Shown in pieces: positions 1 to 11,726 of a stretch of DNA of 64,000 nucleotides (the stretch's first letter is position 1; every line of letters starts with the position of its first letter). The DNA lies in contig OW240913.1 in the NCBI GenBank assembly GCA_933207985.1, positions 264,360,280 to 264,424,279 on the forward strand, written 5' to 3'. Position numbers and translations under genes: made by a program. This DNA comes from Pelobates cultripes (lineage: Eukaryota > Chordata > Amphibia > Anura > Pelobatidae). A model generated the notes under the pieces. The model did no database searches and was not told where the DNA came from. It saw only the letters and a list, made by a program, of their open reading frames with translations.

Positions 1-245
1 GGCCAGTAAGCCTTACTTACTGTAGTGGGGAAAGTAATGGAAACCATGTTAAATAATAGGATTGTTGAACATCTAAAATCACATGGATTTCAAGATCAGA
101 GACAATATGGGTTTACTTCAGGGAGATCATGCCAAACTAATCTTATTGATTTTTTTTGATTGGGTAACTAAAATTATAGATCAGGGTGGTGCAGTAGACA
201 TTGATTACCTAGATTTCAGTAAGTCTTTTGACACTGTTGTGCAAA
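1..245 (+). pseudogene. LINE reverse transcriptase fragment (CR1/L2-like)
   Basis: Read with frameshifts, the plus strand gives the N-terminal fingers region of a non-LTR reverse transcriptase: a GKVMETMLNNRIVEHL stretch, then QYGFTSGRSCQTNL, then a DIDYLDFSKSFDTV motif. The last corresponds to RT motif A (D-x-LDF-x-KAFD) and keeps the first catalytic Asp. The frame breaks near 150 in a run of T, so the track appears as a 76-codon frame starting late. The fragment starts at or before the window edge and ends at about 245, where the sequence stops resembling RT. No endonuclease or palm YADD/FADD motif remains. It is a dead fragment; the CR1/L2-group assignment comes from motif wording and is inference. 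Confidence 0.75.
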
Positions 246-1509
246 AAACAAAACTGTATATACTATACAGAAATAGGGCGCCACTTATCACCAAATATAA
301 AGACTGGATATAATTACCCTCCAGCGAATAAATAGGAATATTCACATAAAAGATATAAAAGGAGAAAACATCATAGTGCAAACTTTTAATTCCAAAGTGA
401 TAAAAACACATAAATTAAAACACTCACAAACGATGTGGCACAATTGAAAAAATCAATATGTGCTAAAGTGCTGATGCCTAAAATAGGCTAAATCTCCCGG
501 TCTGGCAGTCTGTGGAGGTCTGTGCAAAAGCTGCAACAAGTATGGACCAAGTGATTCACCGTCAGCTGCTTCAGCATAAAACATAGCGTACCAAGACACT
601 GCAATAGTTGTAAAGATTTTAAAATAGAAAATTTTAGCTGTATTGCTATCGATCGGGTCAGCCCCCATTGGAGAGGGGGAGACATAGAAAAACGTCTGAC
701 CATGAAAGAAACAGAATGGATTTGCAAATTGAAAACTTCTGTTCCAGGCTGCCTCAATACAGATTTGGATATTTTAGTTTTTATGGACTAATTCCACCAA
801 GATGATAGTGTATATACACTGATTTTAATGTTGCACTAATATTTTTGTATATATAATTACAAAATATGAGCAACCGCCTATATGATTGATTATATGTTGC
901 TAATCTTCTTAGAGTGGAGAGGCGGAAGGAGATTAAAAAACAAGGACCAGTTGGAAACAGGAAATGAGACACATTGTAAAGACTGTCTTTCCAGAAGCTT
1001 TAGGAAAAGGGAGCAGGGATATTATGGGTAGTTAGAGGGGGTGGATAGTCAAGGGATGGTTTTTTTATATGGTATTACAGTTTGTGTTTAAGGTAGCAAT
1101 ACGATGCCAGAAGAGATGAGCATTGAAGATGCTGTTAGAGAAGGCCGAGACAAGTCAGAGAGATCTGATTGGTGAGATATTTTGGATCGAGCGGGCAAGT
1201 GGTGAGCGAGAGGAAGAAGAAGAGCAGCCATTCTTGGTCAGTCAGAGAAGAACTGACTAAAAAGTTCATGGTTATTATAGAAATTATGCTTTACAGACTT
1301 TTTCAGGAAATTACATGTCTAGCTTTAAAGAAAAAGAAAACTAATAGAAACCAAATACATAAAAATTCAACAGCCCCTTATTGCCAAAAAGAGAGTACTA
1401 CAACTCAGCCTAGGGTAAATGGTTTTTTAAGGTGCATTTTTTTTGTCACCCAAGGGCCTAATTGAATAATTTACAGTGTGAATATAAGCCCCTCAGTTTA
1501 AATGGATTT
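246..1509. other. no gene recognised
   Basis: AT-rich DNA with short chance frames. The 98-codon plus frame at 1169-1465 has no recognisable domain and biased lysine/asparagine content. No repeat family was recognised. Confidence 0.5.
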
Positions 1510-1514
1510 ATTAC

Positions 1515-2477
1515 TGTATGTCACTTGTGCACTGCTTGCCCGCCTCTTGCCCTGTGACTATGGCCCCTGGGATGTATTGCCCTTTAAAGACGTGATTTGG
1601 GCATAATGGATTTGTGTTGTGCTGCTGCTAGCCCTTTTAAGAACCATCTAGGGACATACTGTGGAGTTACTGGGTGGCCACCATTTCCTGTATCAGAAGC
1701 ACATGGTGAGAACAATGGATAGCGGCCATTTTAACTCACAGACACTGTTTGGACTTTTCAACACGGTGCCATCTCGCCAGTATTTGGTGCACAGAGACAT
1801 CGTGCAGTGGTTTTGGACTATACAGCAGGGGACACATTATAAAGGGATTGTTTTTCTGTATGTATATGTTCTGAAATCTGCATTAAACTGTATTTTCCAA
1901 AGTACTGAACGGATCTGGGTGAATTTTGGATATGTGGTTCACCCAGATCCCCCGGTTCCAATGATATATGGGGTTATTGCATGTTTTGGGGTCCCTGTGT
2001 GTTTTATGAAACTGTATTATTTCTGGCAAGCAGATAATTGAACTTTGTGTATTGTAGAAACTCAATTATCTAGCCTGGCCCAGAGGAGGAGTTTTGTGTT
2101 GCATAAATTGTGAGTTCTGTGTGCCAGTAAATCAGTCTTGTTCCAGCATTAAGCCATGGCTCATGTTTGGGGGATTGGAGAAATACACTCTGGGGATTGC
2201 TATAATCACTATACTCCCCAGGGTATGATCACTAAGTTCTGCTAAGAGCTTGTTCCTGTTCCTGCTCTCTGGGCAAAGAGAGGTTCACCCACTGGAAGCT
2301 GGATCCTGGCCTTTGGTCCAGGATGGGTGGAGACAGCAGAGACCCAGGCGCAGTTGCATCGCTGGAAGTGGGGTCTGCAGTGCTGATGGTGTCGGTTGGA
2401 GTGCTTGGAGTCCTCAGCGAGCACTAGGAGCATCGATTGGCGGAGGTACTCAGTCGGAGTGCCAGCGTTCCGTCACA
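1515..2477 (+). mobile_element. solo LTR, copy A
   Basis: About 960 bp that is nearly identical over most of its length to 42175-43167. It starts TGTATGTCAC and ends CCGTCACA, giving TG...CA ends. It is flanked by a perfect 5-bp target duplication ATTAC (1510-1514 and 2478-2482). Compared with copy B, about 15 bp near the 5' end and about 9 bp a little further in are missing. No internal retroviral or gypsy coding region is attached on either side, so this is a solo LTR left by recombination between two LTRs. The strand given assumes both copies share orientation. ERV versus gypsy origin cannot be decided from the LTR alone; the frames inside it at 1661-2041 and 2250-2678 are not genes. Confidence 0.88.
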
Positions 2478-2482
2478 ATTAC

Positions 2483-2600
2483 ACGTGAATTTACAGAGGA
2501 AGAAGTTCTATTTCAACTGTCAAACGTAAAGACAAATAAGTCAATGGGACTTGATGGAATACACCCATTACATTGGGAGATGGGAGTGATGGGAGTTGTG
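2483..2600 (+). pseudogene. LINE reverse transcriptase fragment
   Basis: Directly after the solo LTR the plus strand reads FTEEEVLFQLSNVKTNKSMG followed by LDGIHP. This is the conserved N-terminal RT block (x-K-x-x-G-x-D-G-I-P) of CR1/L2-type non-LTR retrotransposons. The similarity ends near 2600. The LTR evidently landed in or beside an older LINE copy. Too short to classify further. Confidence 0.6.
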
Positions 2601-2659
2601 TGGAGCTTTATCTGCATGTTTGATTGTCTGCAGCTACAGTGGTGGTATGTACTAAGAGG

Positions 2660-3125
2660 AATGATAAGAATCCCATAGACATCAATGAAATAAACAATAA
2701 TAATATGCTGCAGATTAAAAAGCATAAAATAGACCTCATGAAATAATTACCGGACTACAGGGACAAGCCCCCAGACTCAGATTAAGAGAGATTATTGCTG
2801 CATTCTATGGAATAAGAGGGGTTAATGACACAACCAAATTCCCATACACATACATTGGGAAAATAAAACTACTGTGATTAAAAGCTACAAAATAGAGCAG
2901 ATAAATAATTACCGGGGTATTCCCTAACTACTCTGAGACTCAGATTAAGAGAGATTATTGCTGCATTCTATGGAATAAACTGAATGAAACAACAAAATCC
3001 CACAGACATTGAGGGATAAAAAGAATAATATGCTGTGGATTAAAAGCCACACTTCCCACAGGAATGGGTTCTAAGACTCAGATTACGTAAGATTATTGCT
3101 GCATTCTATGGTATGGCAACGATGA
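2660..3125. repeat. tandem repeat, about 3 diverged units of 140-165 bp
   Basis: The block beginning AGACTCAGATTA and ending in GCATTCTATGG recurs at 2773, 2936 and 3073, that is, at spacings of 163 and 137 bp. Intervening parts also match in pieces (AATAATTACCGG at two sites; GATTAAAAGC and variants at three). The units are diverged by small indels. No coding potential is seen. The family is unknown to me. Confidence 0.8.
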
Positions 3126-3782
3126 ATCAAACCACGAAATATCGAACACCTGGGAGACTATGCATGGGCAACACCTGCAGCAGTGAGAGCCACATGGAAA
3201 TAGCTGGAATTCATTCACCTGAGTTAGTGTTCGCTTGTTTGTGAATATAATGAATCCCACAGGAATATTAACAAGTAGATACAGGGGGATGGAGCCAAAT
3301 GAAATGACTGACTGACAATGATGCTCACAATCCTTCTGCTCTCTTGGCACAGCGATTCTGTCAAACAATGTCAGGCAGACTAAGGCAAAGCCGTACGGAG
3401 TGAATGTTTTACCTGGAATAACAAACGGCACATTTCATCCCCTATATGGGCTCTGTGTGTTATACAGAACCTTGTGATAGTTTATTAACTATTAAAGGGT
3501 TAGTCATAAATATAGCACAATACAGAGCTGTGTAATAAATTATAACAATTCTAATGAATTATTTTACAAAGAGGCATTTTACTTTATTTCACTTATGTGA
3601 AGAAAATAATATGAAATACTCAGACACACCGAATTACAATTCTAAAAATTAAATATATTTACATTTCTGAGTAAAACTATTAAAGCTGGTTTTAGGCCTC
3701 CAGGAACTTGTAAAAATGACATTTAGCACAAACGGAAGACGCAGAAAACATGTCAAGTACAGCAATATGTCAGCAGGATGAG

Positions 3783-3936
3783 AAGTCATGGAGCTTAGCG
3801 ACTGCGTCCCTCTGACTCTTCGCTCTCCGCACCCCTCTTCCTCCCAGGTACGTTCAGCGAGGATTCAATCGCAGCTCGTATTGTGGGCGAGACCTGTAAC
3901 CGAGCACTGGATTCCTGGAGAGTGCAGTTACGTAAC
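3783..3936 (+). other. CpG-dense patch with splice-like signals, nature unknown
   Basis: I count 11 CpG dinucleotides in roughly 145 bp, while the flanks are CpG-poor. An ATG at 3788 opens a short frame (MELSDCVPLTLRSPHPSSSQ) whose twentieth codon abuts GTACGT, a good 5' splice donor (CAG|GTACGT). Alternatively, the pyrimidine-rich run ending CCCAG at 3847 is a good acceptor for a second frame that stays open from 3850 to about 4040. Both readings cannot be true at once, and neither protein is recognised. It could be a first exon with promoter, a transposon remnant or chance. Confidence 0.2.
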
Positions 3937-4073
3937 AATATTATAATGGCTGTAGGGAGAACCTGTAGTGAAGAGGAAAGCTTCAGAATTTTTTCTTATC
4001 TTGAATTGATAACGCATTTCTCAAATTACTCAGTGTGTAAATGAGCCGTAACCTCGAAAACCTCAGTTATACG

Positions 4074-4345
4074 CAGGGGCGTACCTAGAGCATTTGGCAC
4101 CCGGGGCTGGTCCTGTGCTTGGCACCCCCTTGCCCGCCCCCCTACCCCCCCAGCACCAGTTTGGCTCCGCCTCTGATTTTGCTTAGCTCCGCCCCACTTT
4201 TCCTCCGTGCACCCTAACTACCATGGGGCACTGTGCGGCCACAGCTCACACAGCCCCCTCCAGCCAGGGCCGGTGCAAGGATTTTTGCCGCCCTAGGCAA
4301 ATGTAAAGTTTGCCACCTCCCCCAAGTGACATCACAATGCCCCAC
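4074..4345. mobile_element. two hAT-like terminal fragments
   Basis: The sequence at 4074 (CAGGGGCGTACCTAGAG) and at 4265 (CAGGGCCGGTGCAAGG) resembles the 5' termini of hAT elements with complete ends elsewhere in this window, such as CACTGGCGTACAT at 51035 and CAGGGCCGGATTAA at 53067. Both run into C-rich sequence. Neither has a matching right end nearby, so they are truncated or mutually interrupted copies. Confidence 0.45.
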
Positions 4346-7003
4346 CCATATGATTTGCCATGTTATCTAACGCCAGTGCTGTAGTGTTTACATTTAAAGG
4401 CCTGCAGGGACAGGCTATAGACACCAGAACCACTACATTATACCCACTGCTCTAACACACCCTTTTTTGGGTTGGGTAAATTTTACTATTTACATGATAG
4501 AATATTAAAGTCAAAGAGCAATTTTTTTAATCTGACGACCTATTCTAAATTCCAAAATGTGGAATAACAAAGTGACACAGCAGTGTGCTGACTTGTTCTG
4601 CTCTTCTACAAGGGATATAACAACGATCTGAAAAACACAATTTTACTGATTTTACTAAAAAAAAGTAGCAGGTTCTAAACATTATTATCATCTTTTTAGG
4701 TTTCTGAACCATGATATTTGTATTGTGTTTGTGACAATTTACCTGAACATTCTTTAGGAGTATGTTAGAATTAATGTATGATTCAAGGCACATGTTACGT
4801 ATTGATATGCCAGATAATGCTTTGCCAAGTTTATGCCAAGATAATATTAATTCTAGGTATTGGCACCATATAAAACAACCTGACCCTATAGTGTTTCTTT
4901 AAAAAAAAACTGTGTGCCAGGATTTGGGTCCCTTATGTTGTGGAGCTGGAACCTAAATTTAAGAACACAACTTTGTAAAACATCACTACTGGAATAGGAA
5001 GTAAGTGGAAGGATGCTGACTAACACAGCACGACAAAAAACAAAACAAAAGTCTTGGAGATCCAGACCCAAGGTCAGGATGAACATATATGTATATTTTT
5101 GTGTGCAACATTAATTATAAATGCATGTATGTATTAATGTAAACCACTCTTAGATTACCAATGCATAGCCACATTAATGGCCACCCTTTGTATTAGAAGT
5201 GACCTGGGCACCAAATATTTTCGAACCCCCACTATGTATTGTACTGGTCTTCTATATTAGGTACTCTTCTGCTTCTTACAATTTTTCCTATGGCCTATCT
5301 CAATGAGGCGGTCTGGGTGCAGTGGTCCTGTAGTTTTAACCCTTCCGCCTCTTCCGCCTCCTGAACTGAGTCAGACTTGGTTCTTCAATCAAATGCTTCT
5401 GATAGCAGTATTTGATTGCATGAGCGCGTTGTTTTGCCAAGCATGCATCCTAGTCATCAATGCTTCTGATTGGAGAAGATTGTGGAAGATCTTAAACATG
5501 CGGACATTGATGGTGGCGGAGCTGGCTGCTGCAGGAAAGGATGTGGAATTATTTGCCTAAAGAGATGGTTTTATCAGAGTCTATACAGATATTTTAACAG
5601 TAATTGGATTTCTGACTGCCAGTCTGTGGTCAAGAAGGATTTTTTCCCTAGTTTTGCAAAATTGGAAGTACTTCAAACTGGGTTTTTGTCTTCATTTGGA
5701 TCAACAGCAAAACCAATTCTGAGAAAGACTAAACTTTATACTATATAGCTATGTAACTAGTACATACCATATGTCTTTATTGCAGGGCAACTCGAAAAAA
5801 ATAAATCTTGTGCAATAAAATTGTCAAGAATACAACTCGCATAGAAAAAGAACTTCAAACAGTGCAATAAACTCCTGTATATCAATAAAATCAGCCAACA
5901 CAGCGCGCCCAATGTGCTTTGTATACACCGAAACTTACTCAGTAGGACATAATAGCAAAATATTGTTCGCTCGTTTATAGTCTCGATTTGCACATATTGT
6001 AATAAAATCCCTACGTTATAAAGTGCCAAAACATTCCATTTTGTTATATTGCTGTATTTGTTTTTTGAAGAACATTCTGAAAGGAAGCTGCTGGATGGAC
6101 GTCAATTGTTCTTTTTATTTGTTTACTTGGTGAATTTTGGTGGGGACATTTTTGATTTTGTGTGTGTTTTAATGCAATGCCACCAAACCTGTTTGTAGAA
6201 ACAAAAACTACAAAAATGTTCTAGCTCAATATTCCTTCCATAATATCCACCCTCTATAGTAAGGCAGTGGTCAAAATGCTGCCCATCTTTTGGACAGTGA
6301 ATGTGTCAGTGCAGCTCCTGATATATAATTGTTTTTAATGGATTTTAATGTATTGACTTAGGTTATTTGGAACTGTAGTGATAAAGCTTAGGATAAATCT
6401 TTTGGATTTATTACTCTATTTAAAAAGCTCTGTTAAAATATACATGCGGTCCTTCCCCTCAAAGCTCTCGCTGCTTGATTGCCTTTTTTAAAATATAACA
6501 TTATTGTTGATTTGTCCTCTCTGTTAAATAATTATATCCTTCTGTGCTTTTCTATTGCAAACTCATAAATTGGAATTTCTAAACTAAACTCTCTTTATTG
6601 TTTCTCCCGAATCTGCAGTCTTGTTTCTGTTATGGGGGAGTTTCACAGTTTTTTTCTCAATGGAAATTGCTACCAATGAACTATCACCCTAAAAAACATG
6701 TGTGTGTGTGTGTGTGAGTGTGGGGGAGGGGTGGGGTATAATAACTCCCCTCTGAGAAGGCATCTATTACAATGATTTTTCTACATATTTCAGAACTTAG
6801 ACCAAAATTGCCAAACTTAAAAAATCAATTTTTCCATCTGTGCTATTTTGGCACTTGTTAGCAATCCACAATCCTTAGTTTAAATACCAAGTATATTTTT
6901 TGTTTGTGTATGTGTGTATAGCGTGAATGCATGTGCATAAATGCTTGCTTGAATTTAATTATGTGTAGAATCAGTCTGCATACACAGGTGTTCATGAGTA
7001 ATA
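4346..7003. other. no gene recognised
   Basis: Mostly AT-rich DNA without a coding signal. The stretch 5295-5560 contains GGTCTGGGTGCAGTGG and ATGCGC-type segments like those in the TTAA-flanked MITEs of this window and may be an old fragment of that family. A short (TG)n tract lies at 6698-6716. Confidence 0.4.
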
Positions 7004-7232
7004 TCAATAATAATAACAAAGTATTTATCCAGGAAAGGTACATACAGATTCCTCTGTTTTTTTAAGTACGTCCTGGGGATGTTACCTTAGCCCAACATCC
7101 GGGGTTGTTACTATCAACCAATTTAATGGTACTAATTTTACCTGCCTTGGAAGGATGAAAGGCTGAGTCAACCCTGCCGGGTCGAACATATTCTACTGAT
7201 GATGCATTAGCCCACTGAGCTATCTCACCGGC
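7004..7232 (-). mobile_element. tRNA-derived SINE
   Basis: Read on the minus strand from 7232, the head is tRNA-like. TAGCTCAGTGG (7212-7222) is an exact match to the RNA polymerase III box A consensus, and GTTCGACCC (7179-7187) is a good box B about 25 bp downstream. A non-tRNA body follows, and the copy ends in an ATT-type short repeat at about 7004-7020, similar to L2-type LINE tails. This fits a SINE mobilised by an L2-like partner. It is not a functional tRNA gene, because the anticodon and acceptor arms do not fold convincingly. I recall similar SINEs in frogs but cannot name the family with certainty. Confidence 0.75.
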
Positions 7233-7587
7233 TTATGTGTCAATAAATAGATACATTTGAGTCATTTGCAAATGTGTGTGAATGCATGAATGGTTATCTG
7301 TGTAGTATAAATGTGTGAATGCATTTAAGTGGTATCATGGTCTGTGAATGTAGTTGTCTTTTTATTAAATTTGTTTGTAATATCTGTTCATGTGTGTTAG
7401 GGCAAAAACGATATTTGTCCATTGTTAATGCAGGTACTTGTTTATAAGTAGTGTCAGATATAGTTGTGATTTGCACAAGTGTGGGTGCAAATTAATGTTT
7501 GTATTTTTGTGCAGTGTCACTATTGTGAATTTGTAAATGGTGCATTATTCTTTTAACTGCTTTGATCCACAAATTATGGATGGATGT

Positions 7588-7893
7588 TACATAGTTTCAT
7601 AATTACATAGTTACATACTTACACAGCTACATAGGCTGAAAAGAGACATGTGTCCATTAAGCTCAGCCTTCCTCACATCTGTTCTTTTCTGTTAATCCAT
7701 AATAAGGCAAAAAACCCAATCTGATGCCCTTCCAATTGTGCAACAAACTAGGGAAAAATTCTTATTGACCCCAGAATGGCAGTCAGATTTATCCTTGGAT
7801 CAAGCCGTTATTACCCTACAGTTTAAAAATTATATAATTGAATATTATGTTTTTGCGATTATGCATCTAGTAGCTGTTTGTGGTGAAGGGACT
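7588..7893 (-). mobile_element. CR1-like LINE 3' end fragment
   Basis: Matches the 3' untranslated part of the longer CR1-like copy at 38084-39150, sharing among others GGCAGTCAGATTTATCCTTG and TATGCATCTAGTAGCTGTTT. The left edge is built of repeated TTACATAG units, which form the 3' tail when read on the minus strand. It is 5'-truncated, with almost nothing of the reverse transcriptase reading frame included. Confidence 0.8.
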
Positions 7894-10128
7894 CTATATT
7901 AATGCAAGAGATTATTTCAAACAAGACTGCATTGTCTTCCCTCATTCTCTAAGGTATTATAAAGCTTTAGGACAACTTTCTTCATCCTCGTTACCCAAAG
8001 TTCCATGGTCTGGATGTATTACTGTAAACCATAGCAAGTTTAACAGTTACTGTAGCCATTTGTAGGCCTGTTGCCTACTGTAGGTCCTAGCAGTAAGGCT
8101 TACAATAGGCTCTGAATGACTATGGATTTATTAAGAACACCACCTGACACTATTTATGGGGAGGATGTAATAATATCTAGTTTCCAAAGGAGAATTAGTG
8201 AACAAACTATCGAGCATTGTAAACGTGTTTTATAGCTGATGTTAGATTCATGGAGAGGAGGAAGGCTACATTTATATCATTTAACTCAAGCTATTACTCA
8301 TTTTTATCAATTCCATATATAAAAATGAATAAATGTGTTTAATGGTTAAACACAATATACAGTGCATTCTTCTTGTTTTATTGAATTGTTGTTTTGGTTT
8401 TATTGATCAATATAAAGTTGACAGATCAACTTTTGTAAAATGTGCATCACCCATGGTTTTGTAACCGTCCCTTCCCTAAGTGACACAAATGCTTTCAGCA
8501 AGAGGTCACATTGGTTATTTCGCTGTAGAACTAATTGAAGTTCAATATATTTTCACACACAGCTGCCATCTGCAGCACATAACTGTCAATTCATGGTATG
8601 CATATCTGAAAGCGAAAGGGACTCCTTTCATTGAAAGATAGAGAGATGCACTTCCTAGAAGTCAGGCTGAAATCTATAATTGCAATGCATTCCTGGTAGA
8701 TGCTATGTACCATTTACTAAATGCTTGTTTCACTTTCTCTTGAATTAAGAATCCATCTGTGTCAAGCAATCACTGCATGTCAATTTATCTTAACCCTGAT
8801 CAGAGAGAAGCCTCCTTGATAGGGTGAGAAGTTAGCATTGTTTGTGCGCTCCCTTATTGTACATGGACCATTAAACTTCAGTCATGTGAGAAGAATTTAA
8901 GGTCACTTTCTATCTTAAAGTGAAGAGCTTTAAGATGTGACAAGATGAGAGAAAATGTGACAGCCCAGTCAGTAAGATTTGAAAACTGACAATAGGCGTA
9001 TGTATGAAATATATGTAATTTCAATCAACACAATATATTTACAGCATATAAATATTGGATTCTATATAATTATTTATAAATTGTATAACTTGTTGCAAAT
9101 TTGTGAATTTGTTTTATTCACAAACCTGCACAGGGTCATTCCATAAAGAATAAATTGTCAGGTATTGAAAGTGATTAAAAGTCAATTGAAAATGTAGGCC
9201 AAAATAGCCAATTTGAAATTCTCCAACTAGGCAATTTTGGGCTAACATTTTAAATGAATTTAAAATTCACACATTGGTAGTGAATATTTAAAATAAGAGA
9301 AGTTTGTCAGGAGTGGGTAGATTGCAAGAGAAACTCTTTGAGATAAAGGCAACTGGGCTGTACAAGTCAAATCCAACAATGAGTGGTAAATAATAGAATT
9401 GGCTCAAGTGGAACAGAAAAATAACTAATAACCTAACTGGCCCCCCACATACAGAACCTTGCAGAGAGCACTGCTGTAACTTGCTGCATAGCAGGGACAT
9501 GGCTAATGATGCGCTCTAGCTGTGCTGCCAGAGGGCAATTAAGGGAATAAAATCAGGACAGCTAGACAGGACCCTGAAATAGGGACTGTCCTGACAAAAG
9601 CTCGTCACTTGGGAGCCTTGGGACTGTATATCGTGTGACTTTAAAGCAACGTTTTATCATCACACATAATGTGTTCTAGCGACTGGCGAAAGGACACTAC
9701 AAAGGTTTTTGCAATAGCAGCCTTCAATACTCTATATAGAAAATGATTGCAACAGTATTTACTGTATGTGAACATTATGTAAAACATATAAACATTAATT
9801 TTACATTAATTTTACATTCTGGTGTCATTATAGGAAGCTACATTCCCAGAAATATCATCAAGTTCCTGAGAAAAACCCATAAGCAGAGTTTTTTTGTTTT
9901 TTTAAGGCTTTTAGTTTAATATTTTAAATCCTATCTAAAATATTTAAGCATAAAGGCTACAATATTTTATATGATGCTTTTTATCCTCCACAATATTTAT
10001 GTGAAGAATGAATAGATAATTAAGAAAATCAACTACTGAAAAATGTAGTTATGGCACTCATATTTAACTATACTTTAACTATATAAAACAAAAAGGAATA
10101 CGTAGCCTATTATTATTAGTATGTGCAT
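7894..10128. other. no gene recognised; one possible conserved non-coding stretch
   Basis: No repeat family was recognised in most of this interval. The part at about 8490-8960 has balanced composition, no low-complexity tracts and a vocabulary of short motifs typical of ancient vertebrate non-coding elements. That is an impression only (see findings). At 9555-9620 a segment containing GGGACTGTCC resembles the right end of the repeat at 61726-62368. Confidence 0.3.
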
Positions 10129-10146
10129 AAAAATCTGCATTATTAG

Positions 10147-11710
10147 GGGGCGGGGCATGATGCCTAAGATGGATGTCAGCATTTCTCTGTAGCTCTGGAG
10201 TTAAGGAGCAAATTTGATGAAAAATACCCCAAGAATCCACAGCAACTGACTACAAACATCAGCAGAATGACCTCCAGATAGCCTGTTACATCTCCTGTGC
10301 AGATTACACCATCCTGAGTGGTGTTTGACTCAAGCGGTCCTGCGGCCTAGCACGACTAGAGGCCTGTTGTCTGGGAGAGGCGGACAATTTCCTGGTCTCA
10401 GGTCCACAAATTCTCTGAGGACTCTTTGCAGCCCTGTCCACCCCCCCTCTTGACTGGTGGGGGTTATCCTGGTCCCCACTGGCTCAAAGCACTCACCTCT
10501 ATTTTACTGTATTTACTCACTATTTTACTGTATTTACTCACCTCTATTGCATTTTGACAAGTGCACCGGCATACACATCAGAGACAATGGTCTCAGCAAA
10601 ATGGCGGGCGCGCCACTCATTCCGGAGCATCCTCCTATGCAATCCCGTGGAGATCGTCATTGCTCGGTGGAGCAGTCTCTCAGATGCCTAGACACAATTT
10701 TTCAACACTTCTCAGCAGAATTGGAGAAGCGCACAGTCTTGATGCCACATCTTGGATGACGGTATGGGGGACCGGAGTGTGGGGCAGAGTGGGCCTGTCT
10801 TGGGTGCAGCCTTTCCCCTACCGACAGTTACCTCTGTCCCCTGCCTGTCTAGGCCTAAAAACACCGGGAATCTGACCCCACAGCATCAACCACCATGACG
10901 GAAGACCACACGCCGCTGGCGGCGGCAGAACACCAGGGCCTTCAGAAGCTCCCATTATGGGAAGGACTCTCAAAGTCAAATTCGTCAAATGAAAAAGCCT
11001 TGATCAGGCCTGGGACTGGAGAGGGGCATTACTTCGCCCTCATCTTGCCATTTCCCTCAGTTGCCTCCATGTACTGGCTGTCTGCCTACCATGCCCAGGA
11101 TTTGGTGGGTTCGGTTCTTTGCAGTTACATCCCTGAGGTCCCAAGCCGTGGTATTGGCTGATAATGGACTGGTCTACATGGGCTGATAGCCTGCTTCACC
11201 TAAGTGGATTCCTGTTTCCTATCTGGCATGTCCTTGCACCTGTTTGTTTCGTTTACTATCTGGCATCTCTTTGCACCTCTTTGTTTGTTAAATATATGCT
11301 ATGACCTTATTTCTTATGTTTAACGTTTACTTTTTTGTCTCAAGCTATGCTATCCTGAATGAGAGAGTGCAGTACCAGTGGCTTTCCCTTTTACTTTCCT
11401 TTTGACTATATAATCTGTCATACAGCATCTATACTATGCCGGTTGATCTACTACTGTCTTATTAGTCTGATACTCAAGGCATGTCTTTGCTTACCTCTCA
11501 CTATGTCTAGTAGTTTTCTATATATGTTTTCTTGGTGGTTTAATGTGACTAGAAGAGATTGTTAAGTCTGTTTGCTTCTCGTAAAAAAAAAAAAAGCACA
11601 GCAACACTTCTTATACTTGTAAGTCGTCATACCTTGTGTTGCCTGTCATATATCATTATTTAAACATGTATCTGACACTGCGCTCCAAAAGTAAAGAATG
11701 TAAAAAAAAA
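10147..11710 (+). mobile_element. L1-like non-autonomous retroposon
   Basis: The element starts with a GGGGCGGGGC head, similar to the start of the L1 element at 15698. It ends in a poly-A tail preceded by AAAGAATG. It is bounded by an 18-bp target duplication (10129-10146 and 11709-11726) with one mismatch, AAAAATCTGC(A/G)TTATTAG. TPRT-type insertion is therefore clear. The interior (about 1.56 kb) has only short broken frames, including a weak ORF1-like stretch around 10560-10750, and no reverse transcriptase. It is a short or internally deleted L1 derivative that needed another L1 for mobilisation. Confidence 0.75.
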
Positions 11711-11726
11711 AAATCTGCGTTATTAG

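Noticed and set aside
1661..2678. 126- and 142-codon plus frames
   Set aside because: They lie within a solo LTR and, for the second, run on into LINE remnant; the equivalent frames in the other LTR copy are frameshifted.
3093..3431. 112-codon minus frame
   Set aside because: It starts in the tandem repeat, has no recognisable domain, and the Cys-rich segment looks accidental.
7170..7232. Possible tRNA gene on minus
   Set aside because: Box A and box B are good, but no acceptor stem closes and a SINE body with an ATT-type tail follows, so it is the head of a SINE.
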